Of a stretch of DNA of 32,723 nt, positions 1-7,624 are shown piece after piece. How positions within the stretch are numbered: the stretch's first letter is position 1; every line of letters begins with the position of its first letter. Origin of the DNA: a virus; IMG/VR virus record IMGVR_UViG_3300049216_000607, positions 1 to 32,723 of that record; one strand, written 5' to 3'. A program made the translations under genes and the position numbers. Under the pieces are notes generated by a model. The model did no database searches and was not told the DNA's origin. It worked only from the letters and a program-made list of their open reading frames with translations.

Positions 1-423
1 ATGTCTGAAATACCCTCGCCTCTCATCACTGCTTACCTCGCTGCCCACTACAGCTTCATCTCGGGCAGTGACAGAGTGCCTGTCCGTATCGGTGAAGCTT
101 GTCTCGCGGCCGCCCGCCTGATAAGCGAGTTGCAGTGCCCTGGGGCGTTCTACATCACCGCATATAACCCACGCAGCAAAGCGAGGACTTCCGACCAGAA
201 CGCGACAGCGTCCACCGAGCTTCTGGCCGCACTGGAGGTTATGCCGGTGCGGGTGCTGGGAGCGATCGGCGAAGATCCGGAGGGAACAGTTCCCCCAGAG
301 CCCGGCTTCATGGTGTTTGGACCTGCACAGAAGGATGCGGAAGCGCTGGGTAAGAGGTTTGGGCAGAATGCGATCGTCTGGATAGCTCCCAGCGGCGTGC
401 CCCAGCTCCTGTTGCTGAGGTAG
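1..423 (+). CDS. DUF3293 family protein
   Basis: 140-aa protein beginning at the first base of the window, so an upstream in-frame extension cannot be excluded. It resembles the DUF3293 family: an N-terminal stretch with a Tyr/Phe-rich helix, the central block AFYITAYNPRS (about residues 49-59) and the C-terminal block FGQNAIVWI (about 119-127). The family is small, cytosolic and without a proven biochemical role. It lies about 70 bp upstream of a metallophosphoesterase in the same orientation. It may be host flank or a phage accessory gene; nothing here decides between these. Recognition is by motif memory only. Confidence 0.7.
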   Translation: MSEIPSPLITAYLAAHYSFISGSDRVPVRIGEACLAAARLISELQCPGAFYITAYNPRSKARTSDQNATASTELLAALEVMPVRVLGAIGEDPEGTVPPEPGFMVFGPAQKDAEALGKRFGQNAIVWIAPSGVPQLLLLR

Positions 424-494
424 CTCGCTTCGAAGGCGGTGTGTGGAACTGGCCTGGACGCTGGTATCGAACGGCGCTTTACAAAGGGGAATTT

Positions 495-1196
495 ATGCTG
501 GATCACATCGACCTTGTCTTGCTCGCAGACACGCATGAACTGCACCGTGAAATCGACATACCGCGTGGGGATATCCTGATTCACGCTGGCGATTTCACGA
601 TGTTCTCGAAGAGCCTCGACGCGATTGAAGACTTCAACGATTGGCTCGGTGAGCTACCCCATCCCTATAAGCTCATTGTGCCGGGAAACCACGAGTTCTT
701 CCTCGAGGCTGACCCGCAACGCCGCCGCCTGCTTTCTAATGGGACTTTGCTCATCAACGAGGCCATTGAGATAGATGGGTTGCGTCTATGGGGGTCGCCG
801 GTAACCCCGCTGTATGGGGGAGCCTTCGGGCTTAGTTCACCCGCAGACCGCAGCAGGCATTGGAGCAACATGCCTGCCACAGACGTGCTGATCACACATG
901 GCCCGCCCTTAGGGGTGCTGGACCGTTCACCCGGCCAGGAACACATGGGAGACCCGGAGCTGTTAGAGGCGGTGCAAAGAATTGCTCCCATGCTCCATGT
1001 GTTTGGGCATGTTCACGGGGCTGCGGGGCAGGTCACAGTCGGTGACACCCAGTTCGTGAATGCGGCCTTACTCGGATGGGATGGCTCTATGCGAAATCCG
1101 GTGTCGTTTCGCATGCGTCGGGCGGCACCTTCGATCAGGCAGAAGTGTCTTGCTCCACGGTCGTCTGCGAAAGTGAGGCTCGATGACCAGAGCTGA
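495..1196 (+). CDS. Calcineurin-like metallophosphoesterase
   Basis: 233-aa protein with the full set of dinuclear-metal phosphoesterase motifs: ADTHELH (D12, H14), HAGDFT (D33), VPGNHEF (N65, H66), ITHGPP and FGHVHG. The small size and the DTH first motif resemble the MPPED2/UPF0046-like branch that hydrolyses phosphodiesters such as cyclic nucleotides; the substrate here is unknown. The frame is open back to 441, but 495 is chosen because AAGGGG lies at 484-489, five bases ahead of the ATG. The end overlaps the next gene by 14 bp. Cytosolic; no signal peptide seen. Confidence 0.85.
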   Translation: MLDHIDLVLLADTHELHREIDIPRGDILIHAGDFTMFSKSLDAIEDFNDWLGELPHPYKLIVPGNHEFFLEADPQRRRLLSNGTLLINEAIEIDGLRLWGSPVTPLYGGAFGLSSPADRSRHWSNMPATDVLITHGPPLGVLDRSPGQEHMGDPELLEAVQRIAPMLHVFGHVHGAAGQVTVGDTQFVNAALLGWDGSMRNPVSFRMRRAAPSIRQKCLAPRSSAKVRLDDQS

Positions 1197-1545
1197 CGGA
1201 AATCGCAGTGGGTCTTCCAGTCTTACCAAGACGAAGCTCGAGGTTGAGAAGCAATTCTTGAAGACGAAGATATTTCATGGGCTGAAGGAGCTGCGCCCCT
1301 GGTTCGATTCTCCAGCAACCGTGCATTTCGATGCGCGCGATTTCCAAGTGGTCGTCGAACGCTGTTCGCGTCATGTTGTGACGATCAACGGCGTGGAGGT
1401 CTTCACGCACAAGGGCGAGCTACTCGAGGTCAGCTTCCAAGATGAAGGCGCCGATTCATGGTGTCTGGATCTTATAGTGAAGTACCAGCACGTTCCTCGC
1501 ATATCCTTCAGCGCGACCTACTCCGTACCTGAGGACGTCGATTAG
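1183..1545 (+). CDS. Hypothetical protein, 120 aa
   Basis: Not recognised. It starts inside the end of the metallophosphoesterase gene (14-bp overlap), so the two are probably translated together. The N-terminal 20 residues are basic and Ser/Thr-rich, followed by a helix and then alternating hydrophobic residues that suggest a small beta-rich domain (about residues 40-115) with an acidic C-terminus. There is no signal peptide or membrane segment. A stop at 1545 is followed 13 bp later by the end of a convergent gene. Confidence 0.55.
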   Translation: MTRADGNRSGSSSLTKTKLEVEKQFLKTKIFHGLKELRPWFDSPATVHFDARDFQVVVERCSRHVVTINGVEVFTHKGELLEVSFQDEGADSWCLDLIVKYQHVPRISFSATYSVPEDVD

Positions 1546-1558
1546 GGAGATCCTTGCC

Positions 1559-1873
1559 TCATCTATTCTCCTCTACGTAGTCCTTGCAGCCTTCGGCGAA
1601 GGACGGAGAGTTCGAACGTTCTCCAGCCTCCTCACATGAACCCTCATCATCAATCCCTTTTTCTTGCGCCCATTCGTAACCTGCCTGGTGCCCACTGCGC
1701 GAGTCACTCGTAGGCATGTAGGAGGACGCAGTCGATTCATCTTCCCGAGTGCCTTTCGGAGCAGTGCTCTCTGATGATATTGACTCGGAGCGAGTCTCAG
1801 GTCTCGGCTCCTTTCTGTAAAAGAAGAGATACAGAAGCGTCACTACGACTAGGAATAGCAGTATCTTTCGCAT
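1559..1873 (-). CDS. Small membrane-anchored or secreted protein
   Basis: 104-aa protein with an N-terminal hydrophobic segment (residues 4-18, rich in L/V/F), then a Ser/Thr/Glu-rich low-complexity linker, then a conserved-looking C-terminal block with GYEWAQEKGI, a Cys, SPSFAEGC and DYVEE. This block resembles short domains of the GYEWAxxxGI...SFxxGC...YV type found in many small bacterial proteins of unknown role. The two Cys could pair outside the cytoplasm. AGGAG six bases before the ATG at 1873 supports the start. It is convergent with the gene ending at 1545 and lies just beyond the terminator of the helicase operon. Confidence 0.6.
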   Translation of the reverse strand: MRKILLFLVVVTLLYLFFYRKEPRPETRSESISSESTAPKGTREDESTASSYMPTSDSRSGHQAGYEWAQEKGIDDEGSCEEAGERSNSPSFAEGCKDYVEENR

Positions 1874-1926
1874 CGGAGTCTCCTGCGCGGAATCCTCTCA
1901 GATACACCGTCCTAGCGCAAGGGAAT

Positions 1927-1956
1927 GGCTCTCCTCGAGAGGCATCGAGGAGAGCC
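1927..1956 (-). terminator. Hairpin after the dnaB-like gene
   Basis: Perfect 12-bp inverted repeat, GGCTCTCCTCGA (1927-1938) and TCGAGGAGAGCC (1945-1956), with a six-base loop, five bases beyond the stop of the leftward helicase gene. The trailing T-tract on the minus strand is weak (ATTCCC), so this is a probable rather than certain intrinsic terminator. Confidence 0.65.
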
Positions 1957-1960
1957 CGAC

Positions 1961-3307
1961 CTATTGTGCCGAGTTCTTATAGCGGATCGTCGGCTTGGGC
2001 ATCATCGATGGCTTGCGGCGAGCGTCGCGAAAAACCCCCGTCGTGGCCTCAAACTCGACAGGGAACGCACTTGTGACGCCGCTGCGCTGCTTCGGAATGA
2101 TGATCTCGCCATCGTCCTCGAGCCCACCACTCTCTTCGTCCCAGCCCCGGTGCAGGAGCAAAACGCAGTGCGCGTCATCGCCAAGGGCGGACGTCTCCCT
2201 GAGATCAGCGAGCGTCGGCGCTTTTGCTTGATACTCGGCCCCCACCTTCCTGAGCTGGCTCAGCAGCAGCACGTGCACACCCGTGTCCTTAGCGAGTGCT
2301 GTAAGCCCAGAGCTTACCTGTGCCACCCGGAGCCGCTCCTCTTTCGCGTCCGAGCCTACCCGCTGCGCGTAGTCCACGGCGATTACGCGGACGCCTTTAC
2401 GGTGTATCGTAGCCCGCGCGCGAGATACGATCTGCTGGACCGTCATCGTGGATTCATCGTTGATGTAGAGCGGCTAGGTGCCTACACGCATCGCTGCATC
2501 AGTAACGCCACGCTTCTGTTGTGGAGTAGCCTCGTTCGGGAAGCGGAAGATTCGCAGGGGAACGTCAGCCTCAATCGACCAGATGCGGTGTAGTAGCGCT
2601 TGCCGGGTCATCTCGAGTGAGAACGCGTGGACCGCTATACCAGCACGACTGCACGCGGCCAGCGCCTGCACCATAAGGCTCGACTTGCCCACCCCGTTCC
2701 TGGCACCAATAACGGTGACCTCGCCGGGGAACATCCCACCGGTGATGTTGTCCAGCACAGGAAGACCATATGGAAAGGTCGCTTGATCCTCAGGGTTCTT
2801 CCACCGGTCTAGGACCTCGACAAGATAGGAGCTGACATGGGGATCGTCTTCCTTGCCGTGTTCTCCGAGTATATCCAGAGCGGATCCCTGTAGCCTGCTC
2901 AAAGCGTCATCCACGTCATCCCGAGCTGCCACTCTCTGGATAAATGCGTTGCATTCCTCTGCACCGCGGCGACCCTTCCAGAGCGCAATGACGCGATCAA
3001 CGTGGTAGGTCACGACGAAGTTTCGTGCGAGCCCGTTCGTCAGGTCGCAAAGCTCAGCTAGTCCCCCGCCTACGCAGTTTGACTCACCGCGCCGCTCCAG
3101 CTCGTTCCAGATCATCAGGAGGTCCACCGTCTCGTGCTCGTCCAGCAACTGGCTCAAGCGACGGAAAAGTGTGCCATAGGCGACCACTCCGAACATCTCA
3201 GGTTTGAGGCGCACGCACTGCGATAGGGCTTCCTGTCCGTCCAGGATGATGTGGCCGATGATTTCGCGCTCGTTCTGTGCGGCGATGAGGGTCTCATCAA
3301 GCTGCAT
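1961..3307 (-). pseudogene. dnaB: DnaB-like replicative helicase, in-frame amber stop
   Basis: The frame encodes a DnaB-type hexameric helicase of 448 residues if one stop codon is read through. The N-terminal domain (about 5-110) is followed by the RecA-like domain with Walker A GARNGVGKSS (201-210), SLEM (230-233) and, after the lesion, Walker B-like VIAVDYAQ and LLLSQLRK with QRSG near the end. Codon 278 is TAG (2474-2476), between MRVGT and PLYINDES; both halves are in the same frame, and CAG would restore the usual Q-P-L-Y-I-N-D sequence. ATG 3307 is chosen because CAGGAG lies nine bases upstream, with ATGs at 3334 and 3324 as alternatives. It overlaps the DUF1376 gene end by 11 bp. A truncated product would lack Walker B and the DNA-binding loops. 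Confidence 0.85.
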
Positions 3308-4171
3308 GATCTTCATCTCCTGCATAGTCTTCATCGCGATACCTGCGCCGGGACGGTGCCCAAGCCTGGTGCGCAGGCGTGCCCTCGTCAAGGTGAGCCC
3401 AGCGTTTCTCCATCATCTCCACGCTCTTGAAGAGGTGATCGATCCAGTCCACCCACTGCTTCCCGCTTGGATTGCTGCCCATGTTGAAGACGCTGGAGGT
3501 CGGCCCATCGACGGCCCGCCTGAGAGCATTCTCCGCCTCCTCGATGCTGCCGAACCGGAGACAGCACTCATTCAGGCATGCCATCCCCTTCTTCATGCGC
3601 TGTTCCGTGAGCGCGTACCGCTCGACGCTACGGCCGACCTGCTGCAGGTAGTAGCTGAAGACACGCTCGACGGCCTCGCGGGCTTTCTTGAGACTCTCGT
3701 TGCTCGATCGAATAGCAGGCTGACCTACCGACGCCGAAGGCGCCGGTAATGGTTCTTCTTCTTCGGAAACAGAAGCAGAAACGGAAGGCATTCCCCGGCA
3801 TTCCCAGCCGATGCCGCAGCACGTGCCCGGGCATCCTTATCCCAGCGCTTGCGGGCCTTCACGGCCTGGCCTCCGTTGAACCTGACCTGCTTCTCCGCCT
3901 CTACGACCATGCGAGGATTCGCGCGCCAGCCCGCTTCGACGACCGGGAACTTACGAAGGAGAACCTCACGGCTACGCTGCCACTGCTTTGGCGCCATGCG
4001 GGAGAGTCGGCGAAGCCGTTCGTCGTCGTCTTCGAGATAGCCGTGGCGCTCACTGAGCCACGCATTGCTGAGGAGGGAGAAGTACGCGCCCACCTCTTCG
4101 AGAGTCATAGTCTGAACGTCTGGGGATCCCCAGAAGTCGGAAGGGTAAAACCTGAAGGCTGGGCTGTTCAT
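3297..4171 (-). pseudogene. DUF1376 (YdaU-like) replication protein, frameshifted
   Basis: The N-terminal half (from 4171) is a DUF1376 domain: FRFYPSDFWGSPDV, MTLEEVGAYF, then WLSERHGYLEDDDERL and AEKQVRFNGGQAVKARKRW. Near 3790 the coding continues in the -1 frame, with a Ser/Glu/Pro linker and a C-terminal domain (YALTEQRMKKGMACL, then VDWIDHLFKSVEMMEKRW) of the kind that ends phage replication-initiator proteins. One inserted base would join the halves into 291 aa. The open frames overlap by 67 bp and contain no canonical slippery heptamer, and the internal ATG at 3791 has no well-spaced ribosome site, so a mutation is favoured over a second gene or programmed shift. It begins with an ATGA overlap with the AlpA-like frame. 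Confidence 0.75.
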
Positions 4172-4391
4172 GCTGCCCGTCTTTCAGCGATGGTTGCGGT
4201 GACCTGCTCGCTCTCGCGTTCGCTGATAAAGCGCTCGATGGTCGAGCGGCGCCAGCCGACGGCACGATCACCGAGCTTGAACGGGGCCGGGAATTCCCCG
4301 CGGGCGATCTTCTTGAGATGGTGGGCCGGGCGTAGCCGGTGATGGTCGTGACCTCTTTGAAGCGGATCACACGGTCGATGTCGAACTGCAT
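4168..4391 (-). pseudogene. alpA: AlpA-like HTH regulator, single-base deletion
   Basis: The first 25 residues (FKEVTTITGYARPTI) match the helix-turn-helix of AlpA-type phage regulators. After about 4315 the expected continuation KKIARGEFPAPFKLG, then AVGWRRSTIERFI, is found one frame over and ends in a TGA overlapping the next ATG (ATGA, 4168-4171). The span is 224 nt; adding one base gives a 74-aa protein of normal AlpA length. The ancestral codon was probably TAC (Tyr), now TC. Without repair, translation continues as basic nonsense to about 4050. AGAGG seven bases before ATG 4391 supports the start. AlpA proteins activate excision or early genes in phages and satellites. The 160 bp upstream should hold its promoter, but no clear boxes were seen. 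Confidence 0.75.
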
Positions 4392-4553
4392 GGGGTACCT
4401 CTCACAATGAACAGCCGCAGGCGCTAGGACACATCTGGATACCAGCGCAGCAGCATATGTAGGGGAATACCCATCACCCCCTCCCGAGCTGGAATATCAA
4501 GCTCAAGAAATTGTGAAAAGATTTCGAGGACCACCAGCTGTCCACGAGGGCAT

Positions 4554-4577
4554 AGAAAACCCCTCCGGCTGGAGGGG
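4554..4577 (-). terminator. Intrinsic terminator between xis-like and AlpA-like genes
   Basis: Minus-strand hairpin CCCCTCC / GGAGGGG (arms 4571-4577 and 4560-4566, four-base loop) followed directly by TTTTC. It lies just beyond the stop of the HTH gene at 4584 and separates the integrase/HTH transcript from the alpA-DUF1376-dnaB transcript. Confidence 0.85.
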
Positions 4578-4583
4578 TGGAAG

Positions 4584-4802
4584 CTACAGTGGGGTGGCAT
4601 CGATGGTTTTCTCTTTGATCCATCGGCGCAGTGCCAGCAGGGGAACCCGAACGCTCCGGCCGCGGCGCAGCGAGGGTATCTCGCGGGCGGCGATCATGGC
4701 GTAGACCACGGTCTTGCTCAGGCCAGTGTGCCGCACGACGTCCGCCACCCTCAGCAGAACAAGCTCTTCATCGAGCACGGGCGGGACTGCGTTGGTGGTC
4801 AT
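4584..4802 (-). CDS. Excisionase-like helix-turn-helix protein
   Basis: 72-aa DNA-binding protein of the MerR/excisionase (HTH_17) type: ELVLLRVADVVRHTGLSKT forms the helix-turn-helix, followed by the wing SLRRGRSVRVPLLALRRWI. It starts nine bases after the integrase stop, with GGTGAT just upstream of the ATG, so it is co-translated with the integrase and ends at its own terminator. This position fits a recombination directionality factor that pairs with the integrase, although similar small proteins also act as transcription regulators. It is the only intact gene in the leftward arm. Confidence 0.75.
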   Translation of the reverse strand: MTTNAVPPVLDEELVLLRVADVVRHTGLSKTVVYAMIAAREIPSLRRGRSVRVPLLALRRWIKEKTIDATPL

Positions 4803-4811
4803 GGGATCACC

Positions 4812-6031
4812 TTATGCACTTCGGGGGAACGAGATCACTTCCGCGCCCTTCATCTTGAGCGTGTCGAGGAAGTCAGCCCATGCCTGCATCATCTTGTGAC
4901 GCTCGGCGAGGTGCTTGGTGCGGTTGTAGGCTTCGCCGTTCGCATCCTTGACCCTATGGGCAAGCTGATGCTCGATCACATCCGTTCGGAAGCCGAGAGT
5001 TTCATCCAGCAGCGTGCGCGCGGTGGCGCGCAGGCCGTGAGTGGTCATCTCCTCGGCGGGTATCTCCATGCGCCTCATGGCCGCCAGCAGCGCGTTGTCG
5101 CTCAGAGGGCGTCCTCCGCCGCGGGCTCCGGGGAAGACCTTGCGCCCGTTGCCGCTGGTCTCCCTCATCTCTTTGAGAATCCCGACCGCCTGCGTCGATA
5201 GCGGCACTATATGCTCACGCACATCCGACTTCTTGGTCTTCTTTATCTCGTAGCGCCATTCCTTCTTCGCTAGGTCGAACTCCGACCACTCGGCGTTGCG
5301 CAGTTCACCGGGCCTCACAAAAAACCAGAGGTGCGAGGCGAAGAGCGCATCTGACAGTCGTCGTGCCGTAGTACCCGTCAAACGCTCGGAGGATTGAACC
5401 AAGCTTCTCGGGGTCCAGGGTGGTTGCGAAGTGCCCGGCCTCCGGTCGCTCAAGGGCCCCGCGGAGGTTCACGGTGGGATCGGAGAGGCACCTGTGAGCG
5501 GCAACGCCGTAGCGAAAGATCTGCCCAATGATGCCCAGCGCGCGGTTCGCTGTGTCGGGGGCCCGTTCCTCGATCGGACGCATAGCCGCTAGAACTTCGG
5601 TCGCCTGCAGTTCGACGATCGGGCGTCGACCCACCTTCGGAAAGATGTCACGCTCAAGCATCCGCTCGACTCGGTCCTTGTGGCTCTTCGCCCACTTCGT
5701 TCGTTTGGCCAGGAACTCTCGTGCCGTCGCTTCGAATGTGTTGCCGGCCCGCGCAATCCGCTCGCGCTTCTGCTCCTTCTTCTTCTCTCCTGGATCAATG
5801 TCCTGAGCCAGCAGCTTGCGCGCTGCATCACGACGCTCGCGCATCGCGCAGACCCACATCTGGGTACTGCCCGAACGACAAGCGCTTCTCACGGTCAGCG
5901 TAGCGGTACTTCATGCGCCACAGCTTGCCGCCGGCTGGTGATACCTCGAGATAGAGAGCCTTCTCATCGGAGTACCGCTTAGCGGTCGCCTGTGGCTTCA
6001 CTGTCCGCACGAACGTGTCTGTAAGGGGCAT
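4812..6031 (-). pseudogene. int: Tyrosine integrase (DUF4102 type), two frameshifts
   Basis: The pieces together make a P4-type integrase: an N-terminal arm-binding domain (KRYSDEKALYLEVSP), a core-binding domain (RVERMLERDIFPKVGRRPI) and the catalytic domain with Arg in VRPGELR, Lys in KKTKKSDVR, HGLR, LAHR and the tyrosine in EAYNRTKHL. Lesion 1 (about 5842): DAR and ERRDAARKLLAQ are out of frame, explained by loss of one CG from a GCGCGC run. Lesion 2 (about 5320): LAPLVF and VRPGELR are out of frame, explained by one extra T in a six-T run. Undoing both gives 1221 nt, or 406 aa, normal for the family. No single piece keeps both DNA-binding and catalytic parts, so integration and excision should be lost. 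AGGAG lies upstream of ATG 6031. Confidence 0.85.
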
Positions 6032-6102
6032 CGTGTGAGCGTCTCCTGCAGATTTTCCGGAATGCCCCCAAGAATGCCCACGCCAGAGTGGCTATATCAG
6101 GA

Positions 6103-6142
6103 TTTCTTGCGATACATAAGGAGACACTATTTTCGCAAGAAA
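6103..6142. promoter_or_regulatory. Spaced 10-bp inverted repeat, candidate operator
   Basis: TTTCTTGCGA (6103-6112) and TCGCAAGAAA (6133-6142) are perfect inverted copies separated by 20 bp. TTGCGA inside each arm resembles a -35 box, and TATTTT lies at 6128-6133, but the 15-base spacing is short. The layout fits a dimeric regulator or integrase-arm site in the divergent control region. Function is inferred. Confidence 0.5.
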
Positions 6143-6235
6143 ACCGCGCCGTTGCTAGGCGGAAGCTACGTCCGGAGACATTAGGATATGTGAGGGTGGT
6201 GGCCAGAGACGGGATCGGTCCCTAGCGCACCTTAG

Positions 6236-6270
6236 AAACCTCAGTAAATACGCTGTTTTCTGGGGTTTTT
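6236..6270 (+). terminator. Possible rightward terminator or leader hairpin
   Basis: AAACCTCAG (6236-6244) can pair with CTGGGGTTT (6260-6268), with one G-T pair and a 15-base loop, followed by more T. It lies upstream of the first rightward gene, so it could limit read-through into the early operon. The large loop makes it uncertain. Confidence 0.35.
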
Positions 6271-6387
6271 GAAGAGCGAGATGAGAGAGAAGTGCCAGAA
6301 GTCCCGGACTTGCTTTCAAATTGCTTGCAAAAATCGAGACGAAATCGTTTCGGTCATCACGCTCTCAGTTTGTCTAAGGAGAGCATC

Positions 6388-6963
6388 ATGAACCACATCA
6401 CCCTGCCCGCAACCTTCGCCCGCTCCGTCCGTCGCGTCAAGCTCCCGCCGCCGCGCCTCGGCCCCAACGTCGTCGTATCGACCGAGTCGGTCACGCTGGA
6501 GGCCGTTCAGTTCGCCCCAGCGCTGAGGGCGGCGACCGCGCAACCACCGACCCCCGACCCGCCGCCTGCTCCGGCTCCGCAAGCTCCCCAGCCCTCAGCC
6601 GCGCGGCGGGTTAAGGCGCAGCCCTTCCCGAACGTTTGCGAGGTCGACACCCGGGGCCTCGCTGACCTGGAGCTTGAAATCGTTCGAATCTTGTCTGGCA
6701 GCTCAGCGCCGGTGCGACGCATCGTCGAACAGATATCGGTCGTGAGATCGCAGCAGGAAGTGCAGACGATCCTCGACGGGCTCATAGCCCGGGGGAAGCT
6801 GCATAAATTCATCGGTAAGAAGATGAGCGTCAGATACTGCCTCGCGCGTTCAGCTACTGATGCACCCTCACAAAAAGTTACGACGATACCTGAGGTGAGA
6901 GCAGGCTCAGCAGTATTACCTCAGCAGCGAGACCACGTCACGGATTGGATGCGGGCTCGGTAG
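6388..6963 (+). CDS. Pro-rich linker protein with probable winged-helix domain
   Basis: 191-aa protein, first gene of the rightward operon. Residues 50-85 form an Ala/Pro-rich disordered linker (PPTPDPPPAPAPQAPQP). Residues about 95-155 alternate helices in a pattern typical of a winged helix (LELEIVRIL, then VRRIVEQISVV, then EVQTILDGLIARGKLHKF). The start at 6388 is chosen for TAAGGAG seven bases upstream; the frame is open to 6292. A DNA-binding regulatory or replication role is plausible from the fold and position, but the family was not recognised. Confidence 0.6.
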   Translation: MNHITLPATFARSVRRVKLPPPRLGPNVVVSTESVTLEAVQFAPALRAATAQPPTPDPPPAPAPQAPQPSAARRVKAQPFPNVCEVDTRGLADLELEIVRILSGSSAPVRRIVEQISVVRSQQEVQTILDGLIARGKLHKFIGKKMSVRYCLARSATDAPSQKVTTIPEVRAGSAVLPQQRDHVTDWMRAR

Positions 6964-7005
6964 ATCAGAGTATGGGCCGAAACGTTCCAACGTGAGTATT
7001 CATTC

Positions 7006-7028
7006 AAAAAGACGCCCGACTTCGGGCG
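7006..7028 (-). terminator. Intrinsic terminator on the minus strand
   Basis: Read on the minus strand: CGCCCG, AAGT loop, CGGGCG (7013-7028), then TCTTTTTG. This is a textbook intrinsic terminator shape. No leftward gene is visible upstream of it. On the plus strand the same stem precedes the ribosome site of the gene starting at 7043. Confidence 0.65.
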
Positions 7029-7042
7029 CACAGGAGAACAAC

Positions 7043-7450
7043 TTGCATCACACAGCTGTCCCACTACATAGCCCTCGGTTTATAAATAGGCTGTTCTTCA
7101 CCAACTTAGTGCCTGACTACGATCGCCCAGAAATTTGGACTTCGATTGAAAGCGATTTAGAGCAGTATTTAGAGCAGTACTACCTCGTCAACGCTGACGA
7201 TGAACTTTGCGTGATCTTGCTCGCCGCCGCCCGCGCACGTTGCGGTAAGGCGTTTGACAATGCTGCTGTCGAGGTACTGCGCAAGAGCATCCCTGTCTTC
7301 GATCGTTACTTGCTCGCCGACCGCTACATAAATGAATTCTCCACCGGGCGTTGTGCAGACACCCGGGGCTTGCGCTACAACAGCACGTGCAAACTCATAA
7401 AAGCAGCCTTGGAGACTGCTCACGCAGCAGCCTCGGCGATGTTTAGCTGA
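7043..7450 (+). CDS. Hypothetical protein, 135 aa
   Basis: Not recognised. A mostly helical, soluble protein with an acidic patch (ESDLEQYLEQYYLVNADDEL) and conserved-looking hydrophobic helices after it; no signal peptide. Two starts are possible: TTG at 7043 with AGGAG six bases upstream, chosen here, or GTG at 6992, which adds 17 residues but has no ribosome site and spans a stable hairpin. It ends 20 bp before a strong terminator, so it closes the first rightward transcript. Confidence 0.55.
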   Translation: MHHTAVPLHSPRFINRLFFTNLVPDYDRPEIWTSIESDLEQYLEQYYLVNADDELCVILLAAARARCGKAFDNAAVEVLRKSIPVFDRYLLADRYINEFSTGRCADTRGLRYNSTCKLIKAALETAHAAASAMFS

Positions 7451-7470
7451 TCTAGCCCCGCCCGAACCTC

Positions 7471-7502
7471 AAGCCCCGGCCACGAGCCGGGGCTTTCGTA
7501 TT
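7471..7502 (+). terminator. Intrinsic terminator
   Basis: Perfect 10-bp stem AAGCCCCGGC (7471-7480) and GCCGGGGCTT (7486-7495), loop CACGA, followed by a T-containing tail. It lies 20 bp after the stop at 7450. Confidence 0.8.
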
Positions 7503-7624
7503 TAACCACGCTGAAGGATTTCCACAGATTCCTTCCTTCAATATCTCAGGCTCACGATGCCTCACGAGTATTTCCCCAGTAACACGCCCGGGGCAATGAC
7601 GCCCTCGGCACAGGAGATTCACCC

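Larger units (their letters stand above)
6032..6387. other. Divergent intergenic control region
   Basis: 356 bp without a gene between the leftward integrase and the rightward early operon. It should hold both promoters, although no convincing -35/-10 pair with a 16-18 base spacer was found. It contains a spaced 10-bp inverted repeat (6103-6142), a stem followed by five T (6236-6270) and a short palindrome CGAAATCGTTTCG (6340-6352) just ahead of the ribosome site for the gene at 6388. For integrases of this type the attachment site usually lies beside the 5' end of int, so attP could be here; no tRNA-like sequence was recognised. Confidence 0.6.

Noticed and set aside
2474-2476. Genome-wide amber recoding to explain the TAG in dnaB
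   Set aside because: Other genes here end normally in TAG (for example 1545, 11349, 12497).
3628-3834. Third-frame frame over the DUF1376 junction
   Set aside because: Arg/Cys-rich nonsense; the flanking conserved domains are in the other two frames.
6200-6240. tRNA 3' end or attachment-site fragment (GGGATCGGTCCC)
   Set aside because: The short stem lacks the T-loop consensus and no cloverleaf can be built around it.
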